From: Agarophyton chilense
Taxonomy: Eukaryota > Rhodophyta > Florideophyceae > Gracilariales > Gracilariaceae
Length of the DNA stretch: 64,000 nucleotides
Reading direction: 5' to 3'
Assembly (NCBI GenBank): GCA_030374765.1
Contig: JARGXX010000027.1
Coordinates: 372,001 to 436,000, forward strand
This document shows positions 25,015 through 34,952 of the stretch, one piece after another. How positions within the stretch are numbered: the first letter of the stretch is position 1; each line of letters opens with the position of its first letter. The translations under genes and the position numbers were made by a program. The notes beneath the pieces are model-generated. The model made no database searches. It was not told where the DNA came from and saw nothing but the letters and a program-made list of their open reading frames with translations.

Positions 25015-26070
25015 TCATAACAGAAACCGGCATCTTCCGACTTTCTCTTTTTTCTGTTTGGGCTTCGCTTTGCTCGTCCCACCATTTCCTTTCAGGCTGG
25101 ATCGAGGTGAAGCAAAGTCAGAAGGAGATCGAAGGTGGTCGGTGTAAGTTCCAAGGCTCCTCTGGTACGCGGCCATAGCTTGTTGGACTTGTTGTTCAAC
25201 ATGTTGCTCAATACGTTGAGAGACCATGTTATCGATTTGAGACTTGGAATAAGTCTCATCTGTGGTCTTGGGCGACGAGGTCAGATTCCGAATGACCGTC
25301 ACAGCATCATCAAGGTTGAGTTTATAACGAGTACCCGTCGAGATCATGTCAGTGTCCGCGCTGCCAGAGTCCGTCTTTTCCGAGAGATAGCGCTCAAACT
25401 CGGAGCATTCGTCCAACAACACCGATAGTCGGTTTGTGAGCGTAAGGGCTTCGCTACGAACGGTGGCCGCATTCTCGGAAGATTTCGGACGCGCTTCGTC
25501 CTGCTGAAGTAAAGCCTTCAGGTAAGCTAACATCTTCAAACTGTTGGAGGGAGAGTCTTTTGTGATCGAAATCTCTTCTTGAGTCACCAACTTCTTCGTT
25601 GCTTCCGCCAATGCAACCAGTTGCAACATTTCGTTCGTAAGAGTCTCCTCACTGAGCATGGCATTTTTTACGAGGGTGATTGCAAGCACTTCGCCAACTT
25701 GAGATGACGCTGAAACACCGACGTTCATCAGATGCTCTGCCGCAAGTCCGCGGAAATGAGATGCAAATGAGTTCAAGTGTTCTGTCCGAAGGCGACGACA
25801 GGACGTTACGTTATTAAAGGATGAGATGAGCCTTGTCACCACTGCAGTCGGTGGGTCAACGGCTATAAGCTTGACAGTTTTCTTAACAGCTTCGATTTGA
25901 TTGTTCTCCTTATAGTTGATCAGTTTCTGCTTTTGAGCCTCGTCGAAGATTGATTTTTGCTCACGAGGCAAACCACGGTCGTATAAGTGTCGGGCAAGAG
26001 TAGCATAAACTTTCTTGTACAGTCTGTCTGAGCCTTGACGGGATGCCGCTTGGATAGTATCTACCCATCG
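25015..26070 (-). pseudogene. Copia Gag
   Basis: A long minus-strand frame without stops from about 26070 to 25015, without an ATG near its start (WVDTIQAASRQGSDRLYKKV...). The product is helical and charged (EQHVEQQVQQAMAAYQ) and ends in a Lys/Pro-rich tail (KAKPKQKKEKVG). A Cys/His cluster (CYDCGSKNHRRCSEDC, a zinc-knuckle-like motif) follows at about 25020-24970, but in the frame one step away, so gag and the cluster are joined only by a frameshift. Whether that is programmed or a mutation cannot be told from one copy. Confidence 0.75.
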
Positions 26071-26153
26071 TCAAATGTCACGGCGATATTCCTGGCAATC
26101 GCTTGCGGGGTTGAAGAGCGAAGGGTCGGTAGGAGCAAAAGGTTTCGTATTGA

Positions 26154-26168
26154 CCTGGGCTGGGCCCA
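26154..26168 (-). other. Candidate primer binding site of the copia element
   Basis: On the minus strand TGGGCCCAGCCCAGG begins four bases inside the 5' LTR. The TGG start suits pairing with a tRNA CCA end. The tRNA is not identified. Confidence 0.4.
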
Positions 26169-26172
26169 TAAC

Positions 26173-26390
26173 TGTTGCAATGTGGGACATCGGCGCAGCG
26201 CACAAGGCAAAACGACAGGGAAGAATTGTCAGCGATCGGGGAACCGTTTTCCTCGTGTGACGCTGTCCCCCGCACTCGCTGCGAACCGGCGAGCGCGTTC
26301 TGGAGTTTTATTGTAGGCTCATAGAACGCTGCCGCTGCGATCTCAGAAAGTAAGGTACGTAAGTTGGGGGCTTACGTCAGCCTTTCAACA
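26173..26390 (-). repeat. 5' LTR of the copia element
   Basis: 218 bp, plus-strand TGTTGCAATG...CCTTTCAACA. It pairs with 20857-21073. Confidence 0.9.
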
Positions 26391-26467
26391 AATGCATTGG
26401 TGCGGACAAAGCAGATATACCGGAGGCAGCCTCCGGATAGCCACTACCGCTACATTAGGCAGGAATC

Positions 26468-27572
26468 ATGCTGCATAAAAACAGTACGGGGAAGGCCGAT
26501 ATGGTGGCGCTAGAAGGCTTGGCTCACCTGCTTCGGAAACTCGGGCATACCGTCAAGATTGAGATTGTAGACGGTATGGAAATGAAGAGACAGAGACTCC
26601 GAGCAGTGGAACGCATCTTCAAGCAATGCCATTAGGCGAAGCAGATCTCGAAGGAGTCTGTTTTCGATCCTGAGGTTGTTCAGCTGTTTGACATTGCCGA
26701 CTGTGGACGCCACCATGGTGGAATTCTATTCATCCCTAACGTGACTGAGCGGTATTGCATGGCCGGTCGGATGATCGCCGCTGCCGACGCTGCGCACTGC
26801 GACGGAGTTGGACCACAGACTTACGGTACCACGTTCGAAGTGGTGACTAACGACGCAAAATTCTCATCTCCTCCCATTGGTGTTCGCTCATTACATAGTC
26901 TCAGAATGCTACGAAACGTGTAAGGAGGTCTTTGCGTGCTGCCGCGCCATTCCAGGATTCGACGTTCCTTCTCGGATCACGATTGTCGATCAAGCGTAAC
27001 ACATCGACAAGGCCTACAGGGACTTTTTTTCGAACGCCAAAATGTTTCCGGATCCGCTACACGTGAGGAAAAATATGAGAATAAAACTTAGAGCGTCTCG
27101 GGCTATTGGAATCTCTCTCTACGAAAAGGCACTGTACGCTCCAATGAAGGCTATAGTGTACGAAATAGTGATGCAGTTTTCTCCCGAGCAAAAACTTTAT
27201 CTACAAAGATATGAAAAACCGCAGTTCTACAAGGCGTATTCAAGTCTTGAAGATTCAATTATAACGTCGCAAGGCGCCAAGAACCACATGGGGTCTTCGT
27301 GGAGAAACCACATTAGGTCCGTGGAGCAAGATGGTTTCCTCAATTGGAAAGCCTCCTCACTGGCTTGCAAGGCCCCACTTCCACTCAGAGTTGAGCAGAA
27401 AACTGCAGAGCTCATTCTACGATCTCGCCAATATCAGGAGAAGATTGAATGGATCAACGGTGCCATGAACCAGGAGGCTACTGTAATAAGCATGACAAAG
27501 GGGCTCAGAAGCGCAGAGTTCTCTTTGAAGAAGGCGACCAAAAGTGGCTGCTATTCTGTTGATATTCTCTGA
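26468..27572 (+). pseudogene. Mutator-like (MULE) transposase remnant
   Basis: The frame begins at ATG 26468 and is interrupted by a TAG near 26634, a frame change near 26860 and a TAA near 26997. The MULE core can be read across these: DAAHCDGVGPQTYGTTFEVV (first catalytic Asp region), LPLVFAHYIVSE, then IPGFDVPSRITIVDQ (second Asp region) and FFSNAKMFPDPLHVRKNM, which corresponds to the family's NA-H-C-WH-KN block. A 176-codon open segment (27042-27572) covers the end. It starts 77 bases after the copia LTR, so the copia element may have inserted into or beside the MULE. No terminal inverted repeats were found. Confidence 0.72.
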
Positions 27573-28104
27573 ATGGAGATGGATACCCGTGTTTTCACGG
27601 AACTACGGTGATCTGTGAGAAGCACGGTGCTGGAATTATACATAAGTTTGTTGCCGAACGATACCCTACAGATCGATGGAAGACATTTAACGCCTCCACG
27701 AGTTATAGTGTTCCATAACAGGAGTACGTTTAAAAAGTAAAGTCGCGCGCTAAGATCTTTGTTTTGTCGGGACAGAAATTAAGTATCTAGAAGTTAATCC
27801 GCCACCGTGAGGTCGTACGGTGAAGAACGCGGGAACGAAGATGCGAGGGTAGTACAAACACGGACCAGAGGCTCGGCCACGTTGTTTGTATACTTGTTCT
27901 CTTTGCAATCAACAAGGGTATACTGCTGCGCAAGGTCAGTTACGTCAGCTTTTCATTGATTAGTATTAGGAATTCCAGAGTCCCTACAATATCATCCTAG
28001 TTTCTAGTAAGTTCATTCTGTGTCTTTACCCTTTCCCCCTAAGTTCCTACCGTCACCATGAATTTCCACACGTCTCTCAGAATTTTAACTTTCTCAGAAA
28101 GTCT
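27573..28104. other. Spacer between MULE and piggyBac remnants
   Basis: About 530 bp with no recognised gene. MULE-like coding similarity may continue for a few dozen codons past 27572, but I see no clear motif. Confidence 0.4.
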
Positions 28105-28150
28105 CTAGTGTCTACACGCCCGGCGAATTGGCCTTACATGAGGCCAGCTT

Positions 28151-28166
28151 GGCCTCATATGAGGCC
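28151..28166. repeat. 16-bp palindrome, left end of piggyBac copy 1
   Basis: GGCCTCATATGAGGCC is its own reverse complement. It is repeated at 30951-30966 and, with one change, at 44376-44391. An imperfect copy lies 21 bases upstream (28130-28145). Confidence 0.85.
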
Positions 28167-28715
28167 GGTTCTATTTTCCAAAAAATTAGCAAAAATCGCT
28201 GGTTTCCATACTGCAGCGGCGTATGCTATTTTCTAAGTAAAAAACTAATTTTCTATCCATGTTCCTCCTGCTTTAAAGTACATTCCTTAGACGTTTGTCT
28301 TCAGTAACAGCAGCTCAGTTTTCTCATGACCGCTTGGAGACTAATAAAAACAGAGTTCAAACCTCGCTGAGTTCAGTGTAGCTCGAAAGCTCCTACGGGA
28401 GCTCGACTAATTCCAAAAATTATTATGGTCTAAGAACGAATTTGCGTCCACTTGAACAGCAGACAGAATAAGGTGACATCTGCTAAAGGGATTGTTTCGT
28501 CAGAGACCATAATATATCTAGCAAGTTGAATAACGCGGATTGAATTAGTAGAGGCTTCAAGTAATTTGAAATTTTGCGTTATGCTTTTAAACGATGCCTC
28601 TAAAAAGCCTTAAAAACGCATGTTGACACACGACCATCAATGTTGTTGACTATTTGTTGCTCGATATGTGATGAATGTTACGCAGATGATCTATAAAACA
28701 CTCACGACCGGTTCA

Positions 28716-30778
28716 ACTGTGACATATATGAACATCCATATCATTGTACTTTTTGCATTCTGAACAAACAAATTTGGAATTGTAAGTGGTCTTGCAGACA
28801 TTGCATCGTCCTTGATATGTTTGAGACGTCAGAGAACCATACAATTTCCTTCTTTTTCGATTGGTCTCCATTAAATGAATGCCGGTACCAGCCATATATG
28901 GGTTTTCTATTTCATCTTCCTCCTTACATTTTCTTTTCATAGTTCGAATAGCATCCCAGTTGTTATCTATTAATCAGTCTGCGAGATTACAATAGAAATT
29001 ATGCGGTGTAAGATTCAATGTGTTTTCGTATGCACGCTTGTGAAGATTCCAAGCATCAACCACGCATATTGCCAGCAAAGAAGTATTCACTGTAAAAGAC
29101 CATTGTTTCACTTCAAACTTCTCTTCCATATTCAGATCATCTTGAGGTGACCTATTATGCCTATCAATTCTTGAACAACAAGAATAGTACTCCTCACAAA
29201 CTTCTGGAATAGCGATGGAAAGCAGAATTTCCTTTGTTAATCCATCAGTTTTCCTCCATCTTTCACGAAAAATGGGAGTTCCTGGTTGGGTATTGCTACA
29301 AGTGCTGATGAAATACCTCCTCTCGCGGTCCACCCAGAACACAGATATCATCTTTCGATCCTATTCAGGCAATTTCGAGACCATTGACAAGTGCTGGCCT
29401 CGTGCCGTCATCGTAAGTTCGGGAAGATGCTTCATAGGAAACCTTCTGGTGGCTGTTTTTACGACCCGAATAAATCGCATTTCTCTTTTTAAAAGTTCTT
29501 CAGCGGTTTCAACAGATGCAAAATACGAATCGGCATCAACAATTCGATCAGTTGCCAACCAATTTTCAACAAGTCTCATTAAAACAGCTGTTCCATGTGC
29601 ATGTTCTGATTCGAAAGGCTGTACATCTTGTTGCGTAGCTCCCATCCTGGTTTCTATTTTGAGAATAATTCTACTCCTTCCACAACACACTGTCTTTAAT
29701 TCACAACCATTTTCAGGTTTCCTATCAAGAGCAGTGTAGTGTAAAAGTTCGACTTCAATCCAGTTCCCTCCAAGTCCATACCAACGTGACGTACTTTCGT
29801 CCACGCAAAAATTGTGTGACGGAGTTACGAACGCTTTCCGATGGTCATGCATATCCTTCAAAAACTCAGAAACGCATGAACACCTGTATTATTCTGATTT
29901 TAATGGTTTTCAGAGCCACTGAAAACGATGAATTGCCTTATATGTTCAAACCGATTTCGTGACATGATCTTTCCGAGCTGCAGAGGTTCGATATATTTAG
30001 AAAAGGTGTCTTTAGACCAAATCAATCTTCTATTTGAAAACTCGAAGCGTGCCATTAACATCATCAAACCGAAAAACTTCAAAATTTCACTTCACTTCCA
30101 GTAGTCTGCTTTGAGCCTTTTTCTTCCAGCCGAGAGTTAATAGATCGAACTTTTTTCCAAATGAGATAAAGGAAACATCCACATGAAGAAATCGTACGGA
30201 AGGAGTCCCGAAAGGTGCATGAAAGGCAAATATATAATCTCCAACATGTCCCGTGATTTCCATAGAAGCATTTGCACTGGACCATTCAGAGTCAAGGATA
30301 CATTTTCAGTTGTCCATTTCGTCGAATGAACTTCCACAAAGCTGTCTTACGTGTCACTTTTTGTCACAGTAAGAGGGCTCAACGGATTCATTGTGTGACA
30401 GTGATTGCCATCCGTGACATTATGCTGCCCTTCATTTTTCGAAACTTCATTAGTAATAGCAGCACCATTTATCTCCACGTTGAAATTGAAGGCTTCTTGA
30501 GCAGTTTCCTGAACCCCGACATGATCTCTGGCTTTTAAATTGCAAAGTTTGATAGTGCATACTTTCCCGCGACCAGGTAGCTCGAAGTTTATCGTGACAA
30601 AAGTGTGTCTCAGATTAGTTTTGGCTACAACGTCCATTTTTGTAACACTTTCGCCGACCAGTTTCGTCTTCCATTGCGTGCCAAAGAAGCGTTTAAAGTC
30701 GCTCTCTGATGTGATTAGACGTGCGCGGGTATGTACTTTGTTTCTAACTACATCACAGGGATCCATAGATGATAACAT
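28716..30778 (-). pseudogene. piggyBac-like transposase
   Basis: Minus-strand frames, broken by several shifts, read in order from an ATG at 30778. They give a variable N-terminus (DFKRFFGTQWKTKLVGESV), then FFGLMMLMARFEFSNRR and IMSRNRFEHIRQFIVFSGS (29900-30082), which is the family's start of the DDE domain. Next come CVDESTSRWYGLGGNW with the first catalytic Asp, DADSYFASVETAEELLKR with the second (29361-29861), and SRIDRHNRSPQDDL near 29150 with the third. The C-terminus is a Cys-rich zinc-binding tail (CNVCKTTYNSKFVCSECKKY) ending near 28716. Family: DDE_Tnp_1_7, cut-and-paste transposition into TTAA. This copy cannot make a full protein. Confidence 0.82.
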
Positions 30779-30950
30779 ATTTAATAAATTATGAAAGAAT
30801 GAAGTAAAGATGAGGTTGTTTACAGGTTGTGAAAAATCGTTCGTGATCTTTGAGGTTGACGCCAGAGAAGAAGAAAGTGTTGACAACGTCTAGGCACAAA
30901 AATTTAAGGAAATTTACAAAGTTTACAGAAATTATCGATGTTGTAATTTT

Positions 30951-30966
30951 GGCCTCATATGAGGCC
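30951..30966. repeat. 16-bp palindrome, right end of piggyBac copy 1
   Basis: Perfect copy of GGCCTCATATGAGGCC, next to the right-hand inverted end motif at 30970-30985. Confidence 0.85.
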
Positions 30967-30985
30967 AGTGGTCGTATAGACACTT

Positions 30986-31808
30986 AGAAATGAGAGTCAC
31001 CCTGCGGTATTAATCAATTAAGGTTGTCACCATAAGTTCACACTACTGGACATGTTTCGCCCCCTGGATGCTCCAAATCTGCAAGCTGTCACCCCCCAAG
31101 TCGTATCATTTAGCCAATAGTTTTTTGGTTCAAAAGGTGTAAATTCCACGATGGTTCGTTTCGTGAAATCTGGGTGCTGTCCAGGTGGGAGAAGTCGATT
31201 GGTGCACAACAATTTCCATGCTCTAAACCCCAAACTTTAAATTGGTTTCGAGTTTATAGAACGACCCTCAGGCTTCCGAAAGAGGGAGTTGGAAGTGAGT
31301 TGCTCGCGCATGTGCGCCAGGTTTAGGTGAGTTCAAGCTCGTTAATTGGTGCAAGGTCAGTCTATTTCCTACATATGAGACGTGTATTTTCGCCTTCGGC
31401 CCCTTTCGCGTGCCTGAGAAATATCGTTCTGAGCCATGCACCCTTTCGACGGCTTCAGATGGCTGCTAGAAACCTACACACGTGGCGATACTCCATTCTC
31501 TTGGATCGCCTCTCGCGAAGGTGGTTCGCCCAGATCTTTGTTGAAACGCTCCCAGATCTTTTTGCAGAGCTGTGGCTCGAGCTGCACCTGTGCAGCACGA
31601 GCGCCAAACAAAGCGCAAGAGGTGCGCATACCACGCAGCCAAGCGCGAGGTTTTTCCTGCAATTCATTGCCCGTCCAAGTCATCTTAACACCGACGCTGT
31701 TGACCGTTTGCCCCTGCCACTTCAGCCCTCCCACAACTTCTGGCCCACATACTCCCCCTCGCCTTCCCTTTCTTCTTTTCTTCTCAGTAACTTTGTTAAT
31801 CATTCACA
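30986..31808. promoter_or_regulatory. Upstream region of the LHC gene
   Basis: No gene is recognised. The last 70 bases before the LHC start are pyrimidine-rich (ccttccctttcttcttttcttctcag), either a leader feature or the 3' end of a 5'-UTR intron. No TATA box can be assigned with confidence. Confidence 0.35.
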
Positions 31809-32531
31809 ATGGCCTTTGTTTCATCTTTCGTCCCGGTGTTCGCTGGCGCTCGCGCAGCGTTCGGCGCGCGCGTTTGTGCCATGCCAAGGCATAGTTCACC
31901 TGCCGTCGTTATGGCCGAGAAGAGCCCGTCCGTCCCCTTCATGGATGCTCCATCCGCCCTCACCCCGGACATGCCCGGCTACGTTGGTTTTGGTAAGTTT
32001 CCCCCTTCTAAGCCCCAATGGGCATCATTTACGCAAATTTGTCAAGCTAACCACATCAATGTAGACCCGTTTAACATCTCTGCATACCTCAACGTCAAGT
32101 GGCTACAAGAAGCCGAAATCAAGCACGCACGCATTTGTCTTCTTGCCATTCTAGGTTTCATCGTCTCTGAAGTTTACCAGTTTCCATGGTACACGGACTA
32201 CCCCCACCTCGTTATCAACCGCCATAACTGGGCTGTTTCCAATGGCTCGCTTTCTCAAATACTTCTGTGGTGCTCATTCTTTGAGATTATGACTCTGCCA
32301 GCTGTCACTCAGATGGTCACTGGAAAGAGTGATAGATCTCCGGGAGATTTCAAGTTTGATCCCTTGGGTCTTGCCAAGGACCCGGCAAAGATGGCTGTAT
32401 ACAAGGTCAATGAGATTAAGAACGGACGTCTGGCCATGATTGCTGTCTCCGGTGCCATCCATCACGCAGCTATTAGTAACCAGAACCTTGTTGAGCAGCT
32501 CACCTCTGGAAATATCCTGCCCAAATTGTAA
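31809..32531 (+). CDS. Light-harvesting complex protein, red-lineage LHCR type, two exons
   Basis: Binds chlorophyll and carotenoid in the thylakoid and passes energy to the reaction centre; in red algae these proteins serve photosystem I. Start ATG at 31809 has a good context (cacaATGGC). About 38 N-terminal residues resemble a transit peptide, with likely processing near AVVMAEKSP. The first pigment helix carries LQEAEIKHARICLLAILGF (E..H.R) and the third carries VNEIKNGRLAMIAVSG (E..N.R). SPGDFKFDPLGLA precedes helix three. The genomic frame is open throughout (240 codons), but 31993-32064 is a 72-bp in-frame intron. Splicing (31809-31992 joined to 32065-32531) gives 216 residues and restores the family motif GYVGFDPFNIS. 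Stop TAA at 32529-32531. Confidence 0.93.
   Translation: MAFVSSFVPVFAGARAAFGARVCAMPRHSSPAVVMAEKSPSVPFMDAPSALTPDMPGYVGFGKFPPSKPQWASFTQICQANHINVDPFNISAYLNVKWLQEAEIKHARICLLAILGFIVSEVYQFPWYTDYPHLVINRHNWAVSNGSLSQILLWCSFFEIMTLPAVTQMVTGKSDRSPGDFKFDPLGLAKDPAKMAVYKVNEIKNGRLAMIAVSGAIHHAAISNQNLVEQLTSGNILPKL
31993..32064 (+). other. 72-bp in-frame intron in the LHC gene
   Basis: Starts GTAAGT and ends ATGTAG, with a branch-like CTAAC at 32046-32050, about 15 bases from the acceptor. Its length is a multiple of three and it has no stop codon, so retention would add 24 residues. Removal joins g|ac into Asp and gives GFDPFN, the conserved LHC sequence. Confidence 0.88.
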
Positions 32532-33767
32532 GTTAAGTTTGGCGAATGAATTCGTGCACCACTTTTTGTCTGTACTTTGCAGTAAAAGCTTTTTCTTTGA
32601 ACATCATTTCCACCATCCTTCCCGCGAGATGTATCGGGAACCTAACTCTGGGTTTAACTTCCTGACCTGTTCATCTGAGAAGTAAAATCGTAGCATTTGG
32701 CAACCTTCCTGGGACTAATTCTTTGACCCATGCACTGCCATCGCCAAGAACCGGCAAAACACATGAAATTCAGCCAGTAAACGCAGTTCAAGCCAACGTA
32801 GTTAACGTCGCTACCAACCTTACCTAACGGACGCAGCAATTTCCACCTTTCGCTTTCAACCGCAGTCTTGACGACAAGAGGGCAATCACGTAAAACACGC
32901 GGATTGGCATAGTCATTCCATTCTTCTCGGCGTGCCTTGAATTATTCACACAGAATAAAATCGACAGACCAGGTCCGGCCACGAGAACAAAAGAGATATA
33001 CGTTCCAGCTGTCTCCCGTGATCTTCATCGCTGGGTTATCATCTTCGACGAAGATTTTTGTCCAAATCCTCGGCGAAGAAAACAACCCAACGAGGACAAT
33101 CACTATCAGAGCCAACCTTGATTTTTGCTCTTTCTGGAATTATTGATTTGTCCCGCGTACGCTAACGGTGTAATGATAGGAAAAAGAAAGCGTCACTTGG
33201 CACCGAGCAGATTGTACCGTGCGACGGAGCGTATTTGAACGAAAGATAACACTGCGTTAAACGTAGGTATCGTTTTTACTGATGCAACCCGGACAAGCAC
33301 TTCGCCTTTCCAAAGACGGCACGAATGTTCAAGCTATGCATATTGTGGCAGTGGACCAGCGCCTTCAGACGGGATCCCCCCGTTGGCCACGTTTGGCGAC
33401 ACGTGGAGCGATGGATTCTGGTGCATGTGGGCTAAACATACAACTGTTGCTGCTCTAGCCAGAAACGGGACCGGCCGCGTGTGGCATTATGAAAAGGTTC
33501 GACCAAGTAACGCCAATCTCGACTGTTCATACCTTTTCGCCAAAGCCAAGGTGCATCATACATCGAGAGCCCGAACGCGAACTCTTCTCGGAAAGTCGAT
33601 TGCATGTCAACAACATCCCATTCAGAAGGGCCACTCCTACACCGTCCATAACGAAGTCGAAACGAAGAGCATATCCTCCTTTTGTGTAAGTCCAAGCAAC
33701 TATAACATTTCCATCTCAATCGTGGTTCCAATGCGCCGCAAGAAGCGGTGGCGCGAGAACCCCTGTC
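32532..33767. other. Intergenic region between the LHC gene and the 302-aa gene
   Basis: About 1.2 kb with only short frames on both strands, most starting at TTG or GTG. It likely holds the LHC 3' UTR and the promoter of the next gene. I see no repeat or RNA gene. Confidence 0.4.
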
Positions 33768-34676
33768 ATGTCATCCTCTCCGGCATGGCTATCCGTAGCA
33801 CTCTCAACATTAGCTACAGTGAAGGAACAACCGGACGAAGTGTTACGCACGGGGATTAGAAAGCTCCCACAATCGCACATTCTTCACCACCTCAACCGCT
33901 GGGCACGTCATGTATGGCGCCCTGCAATCTCATCAGAGCAACTTCAAGTACTAACGGAGAATCCGCAACCCACTTCCGTTGAGCATCTCAACGCCGGGGC
34001 GGCATCGCTGCTCGCGGCGCTTCTTGAGGCTGTGCGACGCTGCAAAGCGGAACCCTGGCTGCAAGTGATCGGGGTGATGTTCCTTGCAGACGACCCGTGG
34101 GCCATAGATGTCGGCCACGACAAACAATTGCAAGTGAACAAATGCGTTCGTGCCATTGAGGCTTTGTTTGCCAACTCTAACGCAGTCGAAAGCATCGCAT
34201 CAGCCTTAAATTCAGAAACGGTAGAATTACCGGTTGATGGAGAGTTCGCGGCCACTCATGACGAATCGTACGCTGAACTGCGATGTCGCGTAGCAGCTCT
34301 TCAACTGCAATTGGATGACGTCACAGCTGTTGTGCGACGAAATGAACAAAACACAAAAGACATGTTAAGTTCTTTTCACTTTTGGTCACTGCTTTTGCTC
34401 GATGAGTTGCGAAGCTACAGGTTGGCTGTTAGATCTCCCTTGAACACTCCCACACAATCTCAAGCTTCCGCTGAATTGAGCTCTGGATTGCCACTCATGA
34501 GATCGCTATCACCTGCGTGGAGAATCGGAACTGATCTGAGCGAACAAGGTGCAAGGGGCAGTTCCCCCGTCAATAGCGTGTCCGCGGTTTCGCCCTACGC
34601 CTCTGTGCCCACGGCGCAGTCAGAAGCTATTCGACCAAAGCGGGTATTTCGTGATGGAAAGTGGACCACGCTGTGA
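33768..34676 (+). CDS. Protein of unknown function, 302 aa
   Basis: An intact frame from ATG 33768 to TGA 34676. I do not recognise the family. The N-terminal two thirds are helical and Ala/Leu-rich (HLNAGAASLLAALLEAVRRC). Residues of about 165-200 look like a coiled coil (YAELRCRVAALQLQLDDV). Then comes a Ser/Thr/Pro-rich, probably disordered tail, ending in a basic-aromatic motif RVFRDGKWTTL. No signal peptide or membrane helix is evident. Codon use resembles the neighbouring host genes and there are no internal stops, which supports a real gene. It converges on the NT-C2 gene with 276 bp between stop codons. Confidence 0.72.
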   Translation: MSSSPAWLSVALSTLATVKEQPDEVLRTGIRKLPQSHILHHLNRWARHVWRPAISSEQLQVLTENPQPTSVEHLNAGAASLLAALLEAVRRCKAEPWLQVIGVMFLADDPWAIDVGHDKQLQVNKCVRAIEALFANSNAVESIASALNSETVELPVDGEFAATHDESYAELRCRVAALQLQLDDVTAVVRRNEQNTKDMLSSFHFWSLLLLDELRSYRLAVRSPLNTPTQSQASAELSSGLPLMRSLSPAWRIGTDLSEQGARGSSPVNSVSAVSPYASVPTAQSEAIRPKRVFRDGKWTTL

Positions 34677-34952
34677 CACACAAATACAAATTGGGATACT
34701 TGTGACGGATTTAAGTTTTTTTATTATGTTGTTAGGAGTCAGTTTCATTTTCATCGAGTTGCTAAGCAGCGACTGTGCTTATCCGATAATTACGTGAGCC
34801 TTGTGGTAAAGCCGCGTTTCACCAACTCGAGAGTGGCGGCGTGCGCCACGAATTCAATGACATTCGCAGACCGTAAATTTTGTGAAGATGCGACAAGTCA
34901 GGATACTGCTTGAGGGCAATTCAACGAACGAGGGCTCGCGTATGGCCCATAA

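Larger units (their letters stand above)
20857..26390 (-). mobile_element. Ty1/copia retrotransposon, minus strand
   Basis: A 5.5-kb element with 217/218-bp LTRs that start TGTTG and end CAACA. On the minus strand the order is gag, protease, integrase, then RT and RNase H, the Ty1/copia order. The flanks carry aaggc (left) and aatgc (right), a 4-of-5 match to a target duplication. A run of C at 21074-21080 gives a polypurine tract next to the 3' LTR, and a candidate primer site (TGGGCCCAGCCCAGG on the minus strand) lies at 26154-26168. Frames are broken, so this copy is inactive. Confidence 0.9.
28105..30985 (-). mobile_element. piggyBac-like DNA transposon, broken (copy 1)
   Basis: Both ends carry an inverted motif: ctagtgtctacacg at 28105-28118 and, reversed, aagtgtctatacgacc at 30970-30985. 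Inside each lies the perfect 16-bp palindrome GGCCTCATATGAGGCC (28151-28166 and 30951-30966); the left end has a second, imperfect one at 28130-28145. A decayed transposase fills the interior on the minus strand. TTAA words lie nearby (28085-28088, 31010-31013 and 31018-31021), but I could not place exact ends. Confidence 0.75.

Noticed and set aside
28085..31013. TTAA pair as target duplication of piggyBac copy 1
   Set aside because: TTAA words occur on both sides, but at different distances from the shared end motif, and the right side offers two choices; the ends stay open.
33383..33859. 158-codon plus-strand frame upstream of the 302-aa gene and an antisense 99-codon frame
   Set aside because: Start codons are TTG or overlap the real gene in another frame; no recognisable motif.
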